A stretch of DNA of 64,000 bases. It comes from Sinonovacula constricta. Its lineage: Eukaryota; Mollusca; Bivalvia; Cardiida; Solecurtidae. The stretch spans positions 19,809,934 to 19,873,933 of the forward strand of contig CM017572.1 in NCBI GenBank assembly GCA_007844125.1, read 5' to 3'. The first letter of the stretch is position 1; the number at the start of each line of letters is the position of its first letter. The notes under the pieces were generated by a model. That model had not been told where the DNA came from. It searched no databases and worked only from the letters and a program-made list of their open reading frames with translations. The position numbers and the translations under genes were made by a program. Below are positions 34,087 to 46,400 of the stretch, piece after piece.

Positions 34087-34105
34087 ACTGTACACATGTT
34101 GCATC

Positions 34106-34111
34106 AATAAA
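34106..34111 (+). terminator. RPS18: Poly(A) signal of RPS18
   Basis: AATAAA lies 20 nt after the stop codon, giving a very short 3' UTR as is usual for ribosomal protein genes. Confidence 0.75.
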
Positions 34112-36279
34112 GAGAAAAAACTCAAATCTTCTGCATTTGTTGGTTTTATCAAAAATTTCCCAAGAAAAGACTGCTTATAGCTTTATTCATTTGAGAAAAA
34201 AATTGCCACGATAATTTTGTCATTTAAGATGACAGTTCATGGTACCTAAAGCATTTACTTGTCCAAAACCAGATAAGATAACTTGATTGGTAAGATTGTC
34301 TTGCTGAGTGAATTCATATAGGGGTCGTGTTTTAGAGCGTTATTGAGTAGTTTACTGGTTTATTTGACGTGCATGAAAAGCTGCATTAATTGTGCATCTT
34401 GTATTCTGTCCATTTCTTACAGTGATTTTGATAGATTTGCAAACTAGTTTTACAATGCTATATGAACTTCAACTTCACATTCAGAAGAGGAGCAATGTGT
34501 CAACATGAGGCTATTAAAATAGTTTATGTGAAAGCACTTGAAGGATTATGGGTGGTACAGCCTTGCCATCTCTTATTCATAACCATTTTCAGACACTTAA
34601 GCTTAGAGACCTGTCACTCCACATCCCTAGCAATCTTTGATACGAAAATAGCGTTGGTTCTAAAGCTGTCAAAACGTTTATTGCATTATCAACGTACAAG
34701 TATTTGTATGTTTTATATAAACACTTAATACTAAATGTTCCATTAAAAAGAAATCTAGGTCTTAATGCATTTATATTGATGCAAGGGCCCATTTTTCAAC
34801 ACAGAAGCACTAACCCCAATAATGGGCTAGGTTGTGAAGCGTCATCGTAGGGAGGTTATTAAAATAGAATTATGTTACCATCTATGTAGTACAACCTGTG
34901 AAGAGCACACATCGTATTAGGATGATATGTGCTATGAAACTAGAAGACTGTTAAGTAACAGAATCGGGGTCGTATCCATTAAGAATGTTGGTATTTTTAC
35001 TGATTTTAACTAGAAAATTTGATTAAATCTTTAAATATTTTATATAAAAAAAACTACTTTATCTCGAGAATTGGCTTACTGTTTTTTAAAATTTAAAAAA
35101 AAAATGTTCAGCTGAAAAGTAAATAAGATTATGTACCTAGTCGTCATGACTACGAACAATTGATAGACATCTTATTGTTAAATGTTTACATAATAGTACT
35201 GTTAAATCGGCAATGAAAAGCAAAAATAAACTACATCAAACTTATGACATTCATTAGAACTAAAAAAATGACAACATTGAGATGAAAATATTGAGGCATT
35301 TTCCCAAACAGATGGAAAGTCTTATTGTCACAATGTCAGAAACTTGACTACCCATAATCGATGGTTTTAGCTGGACCTGAAAAAATGGGCTGGTTAGCAA
35401 TTAAAGTAGTCATGATAAAGTATATCTGCTTATAGCAAACATGCCAGTGGTATAGAAAAAACAATTGCAAATGTTATTTTTATACAAATTTTATTCAGTA
35501 TCACATTTTATTCATATTCAACATTTTTTTTAAAAATCACAGAAGCAAAACAAAGTCTTCTAGTTGCTCAGAAAGACCAACTAAAATCTGCTCTAAAATC
35601 AATCTTGTTATTTTTCAACATTTTTATATTTAAAAGAGAAGCAACCCATTTTACTTTGAATAGAAAATACCCTGAATAAATTTAAATACGGTTGCTGGCT
35701 CTTGCTTATTTATTTATGCTTTGCACATTTTTGTGACCAGTCATTGCCTTAAATAACAATAATACCTAGTGTTAAATTATTTTTTCTAATTTCAACCTTA
35801 GCTGTGGGCTATTATGGGAACCATGAATTTGAATTATTATTACAACAAAGATGAAAGATGTTAAATACAAATACACGCTTGAAAACTTGTGTTCTATATG
35901 TCTTTAAAACTAATTATGTGATTTGTGATATTTTAAAACCACAAAGTGTCAAACAAACCATTTAATTTAAGTTACAGACATGATGATTTGTAGATCATGA
36001 TATTAAGCACAGAGTTTGATATGAAAATAAGAGTAAAATATCATAAATGCTTAACAATTTGGCAGGAAACAGGATATTTAAATAAATCACAACAAATACA
36101 TAAGAGTAATTAGGCAAGGAATAATTTCAATTATTAAACTAAATGCTTTTTAAGCAACTTCTTTATGTTAATAAAGGATAAATCACAAGAAGTATGACAT
36201 AAATTATATTTTTATATAAAGTTTAATTTTTAAATAAATTTTAAAGTATTCGACACAATACAATTCTATCTTGTAGCAT

Positions 36280-36370
36280 CAACTTTTACAACCAACTATT
36301 ACCAAGGTCTCTTAAAAGTACAAATCCATTTCTGAACCTTCATACAACATAACATCTTAATAAACCATGT
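36280..36370. repeat. Direct repeat, copy 2 (partner at 31.46 kb)
   Basis: Same sequence as 31462-31552 with scattered differences, ending at the shared AATAAACCATG. It lies 60 bp left of the 0.6-kb element. Confidence 0.75.
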
Positions 36371-36431
36371 CATGAGTAACCTCCATTAGTAACAGTCAAA
36401 ATACAATCATTAGTGAATGAAATGTCTCACC

Positions 36432-37043
36432 ATATATGACGCTTTCTCATATTTTCGGGTTTTCTCATAAATTCGTGACGTCATAAAATATACGGAATGC
36501 GCGCTCGTGCGATCTGTAAAATTGTCCGAAATACTACTCAACTTTGACAAGAACGCTAATACTACTTTTTCGACCAAAAACATGCGGTCTAAGAGGGTAA
36601 ATATTGTCCAATGTTCAATTTTATTATAAATACTCTTGATTATCATTAAAAAAATCTTATTATGTTGAAAATGTTCTTTTGATCCAGACAATAGTGCTTA
36701 ATTCATAACCTGATTCACACCTAACGTTGTAAATAGTCGTAGCTAATTTATTGCAGTATGGAAAAATAAGTCACGTGATTTCCAACGGCAACACCTGCCA
36801 TCCAATCAAAAGTCACGAATTTATGAGAAAGCGTCTGCTCGATTTAGAAGACCGGTGTCTACTCAGAAAAGTAAGATAAGCAATGCATAAAACTTTTTTT
36901 TCATGTTTTTTTTTCTATTGTACATTTTTCAGCATGGTTTCTTGTGATGATAACTATTGAGAAACGATAAATAGAATAAACATTTATGTTGACACGGTTA
37001 ATTTTATGTGATAAACCCCCCGAAAATACGAACGAATAGCATA
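36432..37043. mobile_element. 0.6-kb MITE-like element, copy 1
   Basis: A 612-bp segment matching 60919-61527 in inverted orientation at roughly 90 percent or better. Imperfect inverted ends include CATATTTTCGGG. Internally it has TTCTCATAAATTCGTGAC and its inverse GTCACGAATTTATGAGAA, the CRE palindrome TGACGTCA and the E-box TCACGTGA. Non-coding. Confidence 0.75.
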
Positions 37044-37190
37044 CCTTATATGAGAGAATACTGGGGAAATGCCTCTACAGTATGACTTGTTAATTGGCTG
37101 TTGGACTCAATGTCTTAGAACTTGCCACTCTTGATCAAATATATTTTAGTTTACAAAAACCTTTGAAAGATCAATAAAAAGCATTAACAG

Positions 37191-37196
37191 TTTATT
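37191..37196 (-). terminator. TTC16: Candidate poly(A) signal of TTC16
   Basis: AATAAA on the minus strand, about 290 nt after the TTC16 stop codon. Plausible but unproven. Confidence 0.35.
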
Positions 37197-37483
37197 TTTT
37201 ATCCACAATAACAAATATAACCACAACACTTAGCATGACAAATAAGGTACATAAATGTAAATTTGGACAATCAACTCAGCATGAAATGCAGCTTTATAAA
37301 AGGCAAAAAAAAAAAAATCAAATGTAATGACTTATGATATTTCTTACAAGATTCAGTCCTGTTTGTTGCATAAAAAGTTACAAGTAGTAGTATCTGGGCT
37401 GATTTCTCCAGCAAATATACAATTAATATATAGAACGATTTGTTAAAATTTTACCACCTGAGGTTTAACACATGCAGACAAAG

Positions 37484-40400
37484 CTAATTGCCTCCAAGTC
37501 CAATGCCAAGGGAATTGAACTGTTTCCAGTTGTAGGGACGCTGTTTTCCTGCTGGTATAACCTTCTCTTTTCGGATACTGTGTCCGCCATACGTTGGTTT
37601 GGGGTTGGGAGGGGGAAGGGGCTGGACACGAGCACCTGTATACTTTAGGGACCTCCTTTCCAAAAGAGCTGACTTCACTTTGGAGTTAACCTGGTTTGGA
37701 ACAACATTTGCAATAATAAATGTGGTGGTCTCTAACAGATGAATCTAAAGAGAATAATTACAAATGCAAAAACCATTCAATCTAAGGAGATACAGACCAA
37801 GATTTGCAAACTACATATTTCTAGGTCTTGGAGCACAGCAACAATATCAAAGGCCAGCACTGAATATACTTATAAAAACATTATATATATATAGAACAAT
37901 ATCGAAGGCCATATATATATATTATATTTTAATATGTGTATTCAGTGCTGTCCTTTGATATTGATATATATTAAAACGTTTAAAGAAATATTGCACTAAT
38001 TCTGGAAGAAGTATACAAACAGTAATTGAAAATTTAAATAATAAGTTATGCAATTTATGGAGAAAAAAAATGAAAAAAATAAACAAAAAACAGTTTTCAT
38101 TTATAATCTCAAAAGGGTCATAATGTAATAACTTGGCAGGGTTCCAAGAGGAAAGAAAGTAATGAAGGCTGGGCACAGTTAAAAGCACTCGGAACTCCTC
38201 GGGTAATTCCGTCCTCTACGTATCTCCGAAGCTTGCCGGAGGTCGCCGAGTAGGTACGATTGAGTTAAAAGAAGCATTTCTTGCAGTATTAAGCAAATGC
38301 ACCTACTCTGGATGACAAATGTATAAAAGAAGAAATTTAAAGTGAATGAAGACAAAAATTGAAATACGGACAATTCTCAGTCCGAACATTTCTCAGTTAG
38401 TGAAATTTGCAGGGTCAGACAATTCTCAGTTGGTTGATTTGCAGGGCCGGACATTTCTCAGTTACTTGTTTTGCAGGGTCAGACAATTCTCAGTCCGGAC
38501 ATTTTAAGAAAGTTTGTAAGGATTGTGATCATAAACGATATGAAAATGATTGATTATTAAGATTAACAGCTTTTTATATTTTTTCTGTTTTAGTTTGGGT
38601 ATATTTGCCATTGGCTTTTATTTTTTCAATTAAAACGTACATCTATATCGGTTACGATGGCGCCGTTGCAGGACCCTGAGACTTTTAGAGCACATCCATC
38701 TGATGGTTGTTTTGTTCGTCCGGTTCTTTACGTAGACGTACCCCTCATGGAGTATTTTCTTGGGGCCTGTCTTACTTATTAGAATTTCAAATTTTTGGAA
38801 TAATGATCGTAGGCTGCGCTGAGACTTATATTCTAACAAACATTTCAGTTTGAAATTTAAGTAAAGCATGTCACAATTAAAGAACAGTGGATTGGCCAAT
38901 TAAAGGATTTTCAAGGCTTTGGTCAAAGCGTTTGTTATAAAAATCAAGAGGTATAGAAATAATTATTGATGCAATTTGTAAGGATAAATAGTTTGTTTGG
39001 TTCACAGGTTTATTTATGATTGACTGCAAAGAAAATTATCTGGTTTTTGATGATTGTCTTTCAGTATTTAATTACAGTGTTGTTTTATAACACTTGTGAA
39101 ATTGATTGGTTTAATCAACGTCAAAAATGGATCTATAACAATTGTCCGGCCCTACAAATCAACCAACGGACAAATGTCTGGACTGAGAATTGTCCGACCC
39201 TGCAAATCAACCAACTGAGAATTGTCCGACCCTGCAAATTTCACTAACTGAGAAATGTCCGGACTAAGAATTGTCCGTACCCCACAAAAATTAATTGGCA
39301 AAAACGAAGCAATGACTTTGTAGACCTGTGTAACAAAATGGACAAAAAATTAATTAGCAAAGTCACATAAAAAGGGTAAGGACGAAAAATTATATAAAAG
39401 TTAAAACAAGACACCAGAACAACTAAAGAGAATTGTTTCATCAAGCAAGCTAACCTCTTGTTTGATTTCCACCAGTTTGACGTTGAACTCTCGCTCCTCC
39501 ATCATAAACTTAAACTCTGACACGGCAGCTTCCGGGTGCCAGACTGGTTGTGACATAGATGTCGCCTCTGTAACCTCAGACTGAACATCATCATCAGCCT
39601 TCTGTGATCCCTCATCTCCTCCTTCAGGTTCACTGGGGGGAGGATAATCACAATTAAGTTGTATTTATAAAATAATATTGATTTACTCACCTCCATGCTT
39701 TGTGAACACTGATCCCCATGCAAGCAAATCCATTAATTATACTCATGCTGCTTGATAAACATGCTTGAGAAATGAGAATGAAAATCATCATTTCCTCAAA
39801 AAAGCTTCGTATCATGTTACATCACATTCACAGATTAATTGTGATACTGGCAATGTTCAGTAATTATTGGTTAAGTAAGACCCCAGACAAATAGACCCAC
39901 TGGCGCATTTCAGACAAACGTCTGTGCGGACCCAATGGTGCATCTCAGACAAATAGACCCACTGGTGCATCTCAGACAAATAGACCCACTGGTGCATCTC
40001 AGACAAACGTCTGGGTAGACCCACTGGTGCATCTCAGACAAAAAAATTTAATGTCTGTGTAGACCCACTGGTGCACCTGAGACAAATGTCTGGGTAGACC
40101 CACTGGTGCACCTGAGACAAATGTCTAGGTAGACCCACTGGTGCATCTCAGACAAATGTCTGCAGACCCACTGGAGCATCTCAGACAAATAGACCCACTG
40201 GTGCATCTCAGACAAACGTCTGTGCAGACCCAATGGTGCATCTCAGACAAATAGACCCACTGGTGCATCTCAGACAAATGTCTGGGTAGACCCACTGGTG
40301 CATCTCAGACAAATGTTTTTAATGTCTGGGTAGACCCACTGGTGCACCTGAGACAAATGTCTGGGTAGACCCACTGGTGCACCTGAGACAAATGTCTGGG

Positions 40401-43400
40401 TAGACCCTCAGACAAATGTCTGGGTAGACCCTCAGACAAATGTCTAGGTAGATCCACTGGTGCATCTCAGACAAATGTCTGGGTAGACCCACTGGTGCAT
40501 CTCAGACAAATATCTGGGTAGACCCACTGGTGCATCTCAGACAAATATCTGGGTAGACCCACTGGTGCATCTCAGACAAATGTCTAGGTAGACCCACTGG
40601 TGCATCTCAGACAAATGTCTGGGTAGACCCACTGGTGCATCTCAGGTCAGCTGATTTGTTTACATCAACAACTTGAACCCAACCAGTTAGGGGCTCATTT
40701 AATTAGAGATTAAGAATCATCTCAATGCAATCATATGATCACAAACATTTAAAGTTCAAGGTTAAAATTTGGGGATATACTGCATTATAAATTCATACAA
40801 CTTTCTTTATCTGGAGTTTGAAGAATGATGGGGAGAGATTATTGCTAGTGTGTAATGTTTTTGGATGTCTATTACACTGGAAAGCTTTTCTTATCTGATT
40901 TCTTTATTTAAATAATTTGTGTGTATTTTTAAGTATTAAGTATTAAGTAATTTCTTAGTGATCTTTTGCAGTTAAGAATGATATATTGCATTTTTATTTG
41001 TTTTGGTTTTTAATTATTGTTCAGACAATTTTCAAAGTTAAGTGATCATTGTGAGCAGCTTAGATAATTTGGAAACTAAACTAGGCATAGGACGATTCAA
41101 ATGACAAATTTATCTGGCCATGCTGCAGGCATTTATTCAATTTTAAAAACCAGAATGTGGCCATTTGGTTACAGTTTCCTAGGAAGTAGTCTTTAGGCCT
41201 TGAAGCAAGATATTTGCGTGTACTGTGTGATGTAATACAGAAAGGTAAATTAAACAGTAAGTCTTCCATACATGACTGGAAACATCATACAGATCATACA
41301 ATGTAATGAACATTCACCTGGTCTGATAGATGATCACATTGCATGAAAATATATATTATAAGACTGCTCGTGTGAGGGATTAACTGTTTATATGATGGAA
41401 ACACCTTTTAGCCCATTTAAATAAAACATATCCCACCATTATTGTGTTTCCAGTGATTCATGGACATTTGCCCCCCTGTCAAAATGAAAAGGCGGATGTT
41501 TGCACCCCTCCCATATTTGTTTTATGGCGGACTTAAGTTTTAACCTCTCACGTGTAATTTCCAAGAATTTTAGGAAAATATTACTCACTACAGTCACATT
41601 TCATTGTTAAAATGATTTTCTCACATAAACATGAACACATGCTGTTTAGTCGAAAACAGGCACATACATAGTCGCATAAAACAAACAACTTTCTTAGAAA
41701 ACAAGTGTGTATTTTTTTGGTTTGCACAAATTAGAGCCAATTAACTTAACTTAAAACATCAAGTCACTAACTAAATCACTAACTGTGATTTAAATTTTTC
41801 TGAGGTCGTAACCAATAAATGCAGTGTTATTTCCCTCTGGCACGCAGGTCTCTCTTTCTAACTTTCTAACACTGCAACATCAAAGAAAACACTGGGAAAC
41901 AATCACCAATCACTATCCTTTGAAGTCGCCAACAAGGAATAAATAGGTTTGTCTCAATTTGACCTGGATCCATTTTTTCTCTAATGACTGTGCAACATGA
42001 TATCGATTGATAATTGTCTGCCATTTAGCTGAGATAGTGAGGGTGTGAACTCTGGATACTGTTGAGTGATTAAAAATAATAAGTACATGTGAACGGTGTA
42101 TGCTATGAAAAAATATGCAACGTTATTGACAATTTACCTTGTGGCATAATGAACTTCTAAAGGAGTGGGGCGGGCCACTGTCTGGTTTTTATTTTTGATA
42201 GGGGAGCAAACATCCGGGGTTCACATACAGGGTGGGGGGAGGGGGCAAATGTCAGAGGGGCGAACGTCCGAGGGGGCAAAAGTCTGTTTATTGTTTCCAG
42301 CAAGTAAAGGGTTGAAAAGGCATTATTTACGCAGCTACAGAAGCCCAAATGTCAAAATGTGGACATTTAATGAAGATGATAAAAAAGAGAGAAAATCTAC
42401 ATGCATATTTTGTTCATATCAGATGACTGTATTAAAAAGCCAGTGTATTTCCGAAAACTGCAAAGATATTCTAACATTATAACCTCTTAAATATATTTTA
42501 TAAATATGGGAACTCTTTGACATAATTGCATCTTTAGCCTCAGCATACATGTGAACTTTGTCTGAGGCCAAAGAGGGAGATTTTCACTTGCAAAGGGGGA
42601 GATTTGTTATTTTCATATAAACAAAGAAGGAAGTTATCTGTTTCCAAGTAGGGAGACTTCTAAAATTGTGTTAAACACCCCTCATTTTAAAATAACTTAG
42701 CACCTTAAAAGAGGGAGTCTCCCTCCAAAAGCGGGAGAGTTCACACGTATGCCTCAGATGTTTTTCAGACAAAATAGCTAGAGGCCTTCAAAACTGTTGA
42801 GCAAATATAAGGGATCCATACCTTACAACAGATTCCTCATCCTCATCTATAACATCTTTCTTCGTAACGGGTTTTTTAAAGATCTGTCGGATAGCGTATT
42901 TAGCGCTCTCTGCTGCCCGACTGTTAAGTACATCACCAACAGACTTGCCAGGAAACAGACGAGACAAGATGGAGATGACATCTTCATTGTCTGGATCCAA
43001 CAGGAGGCCCATCAAAAGGTCACCTCTGGCACTTGTTATATTCTACAATGGAAATGAAGTTTTGTATTGTAAGACCTATCCATCACTAGATGTAGTGATG
43101 TCCCACACCCCTCACCCTAATCCACATATTATTGAATGATTGATAGCACATCATTTCAACTCAAGGTGTAATAAAATGTGAAAATTCAGCACAGTGACCA
43201 TAGACCCTACTTTCCTTCTTCCTCCACATCTGAGTTTCATATTGTTTGGGCAGCAATTGTGCATCAGAGTGATCTAGTCTGGGTTCTTTTCTTTATACAA
43301 AAACAGTATGCTTTAATGTGGAGTAATGATCATACTTTCTAATATTCATTTGTGATGTGTTACTTATCTTATCAAATAAATAATAAATAATTACAATTCC

Positions 43401-46400
43401 TGTATATAACTATAACTATTACATTTCTATTCTTTAACAGATTTCATCGGGCAATAGGCTCTTATAGACCATGCAGATTTGCAAGATCAACAAGAACTGC
43501 AAATTATGAATCCACAAGAAGATTCAAAGTACCAATACATGGTAGATGTACTGTTCAGGTTAACAAACTTTTAAAAAGGTTTACTGCTTACAGATTTGGT
43601 AACCGTTGCCATGTCTACTTAAAATCAAAAGGTGGTTAGACAAAAAGAAGACAGGAATAAACTTCTCAGAACAGTCCTAGAGAACGTTTATAGACAATTG
43701 ATAGGAAAAGTTCTAGTCTAGATGGGGACTTGAACCCATTCAGTATAGGGCAGAGTAGTTACAAGTAAGTGACTCTAACCATCAGCGACATGCGCCCTGT
43801 CAGCTAGAGGTGATTATCATAATCTTACCTCTTGCATATATCGGGCCCTGGATCTGGAGATGTAGTACTGGCCAACCTTGGGGTGATACTGGATTGCTTC
43901 TGTGAACTGCTTCTCTGAATCCTGTAACAATAATGCAAACAGTGTTGACCCTTGTAGTGTCAGCCAATCCTACAGTCGTCCATGGAAGGCTGCAATAAAC
44001 TAATTATCCAATGACCTCAAAAAAAGTATGGTGGCCATATTTCTTTATCCTGATAGAGCAACAAACACATGTTTGAAAGGCATATTCATGATAAGAACAA
44101 GAGCACCGATGCAAGACATCCAAGGTGCTGTAGAGAGCATGCACTTTAAACATGAAGATGACTATCCTGGGAACTAAACACTCTTTAAACTGTCAATTAA
44201 TTACCTAAACATTTGACAGTAACAAACATAACTCTGATGGGAAGCAGAGTATTTGGTACTTTGTTTCCTACTTCATCTGTATTTACAAGCTGCATTGCTG
44301 ACATTGGTATACTCAGTTTCTTTCGTTAAACAAATTCTTTGCTAAACAGCTGCAAATTCATATAAATGCCAGTTACTTTTTTATTAGTGCTACACATTAT
44401 TGTTGCAAGCTACAATGTTAAAAACAGAATCCTCAGTATTTTCTTTGAAAAATGTCCCACAGGACAGTTGTAATTTCCTGTTTTTGCCAGCTACACTATT
44501 GTCCCCATAAAAAAAATGCATTCCATAAGATGTAACGCTCTCCAGAGTAACCCAATTACACACCTTAGTGGAGTGAAACAATTTAAGGTAACTTTCTTGC
44601 TTAATAAAATTAATGACAATAATGATCCAATGCCATGCACCCTTTCATTAGACATTCCTGCTCCTCTTTGACCAAACATCTGTATGGAAGTCCCTCTTGT
44701 AAGTTGCTTAGCTCTTCAACCACTTTGTGAAGCATCAAGAAAGGTCAAACATATGTATTATACAAGAAGATATATTTAGTAAAAAGCATAAAGAATCAAT
44801 TAACAGCACCATAGATACATATCCAAAATGCATCAGTTTTTTTCCTTTTCTTGGTGCTTTCAAGGAAGAGAGATAATGTGAAAATTGGAGAAAAAACAAC
44901 AACACTCAATTTCAGAAACTGGAAAGATTAATTGCAAGGGAAATAGCCCGTATTATTATTATGCTACATTTGTTCATGATAAACACTTACTTCCAATTTA
45001 CTTGCTCACAACTTCAGCCAAGGGTTTCAAGACTTCATTCTAGTGATTTAGCAGCAACTGGTGTGGATACTGATCAGCCAGTTTCCAGTGAAGTTGGCCA
45101 ATCTGGATCTACACTACCTGCCTTAATCAGGCAGAGTCATGCTAAACAGGTTCATAAAGAGGTGATATGGATGAACAAAGCTACTTACAGGGTACAATTT
45201 CTCCTGATATGCGGAGACCCCAAACTCGTTATGTATGACAGATATACGTGACTTTACAGTGTCATCTTTAGGGTCCAACTCCAACGCCTGGTGATAATCT
45301 TGAAGAGCAAAGTTGAATTCCTCCTGGCGGAAGAAGCAATCTGAAAAAATGCCATAAAAATACTAATTAAATGGAGCTCCATTCTTATAGAATTGGAGTA
45401 TTATTAAAGCACACACCCGATTGTCTTTCTCAATGCCACCCCTCCTCTAAAAAAACTTTGCTTGAATTGTGCACAAATGACTTCATCCACACTCTGTGTT
45501 AGAATAGGGAAAAAGTTACACTTCATGTCATAGAGCAGTTTATATACAAGAGTGTGTCACCACTTTGCATAGTTATTTTATGCACATCCTGCTGACACTA
45601 GGCTATCTAAAGTCCTGCCCCAGATTTGGTAGTGTCTGTAAGCTACCAACAAGATATAATTTCTTGCTCAGAATAACAATGATATAGAACTTCAATGCAG
45701 TACACAATGTAATCGATTGACAGGTGTTAAAGAGATGTGGTGAGGAAATAATGAGAGCCATCTGCCTACAGCGTTAAAAAAAAATTTGCACTGTAATAGA
45801 TCACACTATATAGCAGCTCTAGTGTACATTTATCATCTGTTTAAAATAAAGTTACTTCAACAGAGGGCTTCCATAGAAAAATATGTCTCTATATATGTAA
45901 CAAATACAGTTAACATTCAGCTTTTACTATAATATGAAACAAGAGATTAATTAATAATAATATTGAACATCAACATGAAAAATTAAAATTGTCACAGATG
46001 GGAATTAAGAGGCCCACAGGTGATTCCCAGCTGGATGGTCAATCTTCATTTAACATTTTTTTTTCAAGAACATGTCCATTTTTTTTCATAATCAACATGA
46101 TTATTCATCAAGGTTTATACCTACCTCCTCTATTGATGTACAGTCCTTTCTCTCTCTTTTCGCCTTTTATAGCCTTATTTAACAGTATGATTGCCTCTTC
46201 ATAGAATCCCTTGGTGAAGCATTCAACAGCAAAATCATTGTATGTGAGCAGAAGCTGTCGTTGTGACTCCACATATACAGAACTTTCCTCATCATGATCA
46301 CATTTGTCCAAGGCCAACAAAAAGTCATCTATAGCAGCATTGAAGTCACCTAGTTTACGATGAAGTGCTCCTCTAGTTGACAGAAAGAGAGACACTCATA

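Larger units (their letters stand above)
34112..37190. other. Intergenic spacer between convergent RPS18 and TTC16
   Basis: No gene seen. It contains the 91-bp repeat (36280-36370) and the left copy of the 0.6-kb inverted element (36432-37043); the rest is AT-rich unique sequence. Confidence 0.6.

Noticed and set aside
42165..42482. 105-codon plus-strand frame in a TTC16 intron
   Set aside because: It begins within the fold-back element's G-rich arm; the reading is low-complexity and has no family resemblance.
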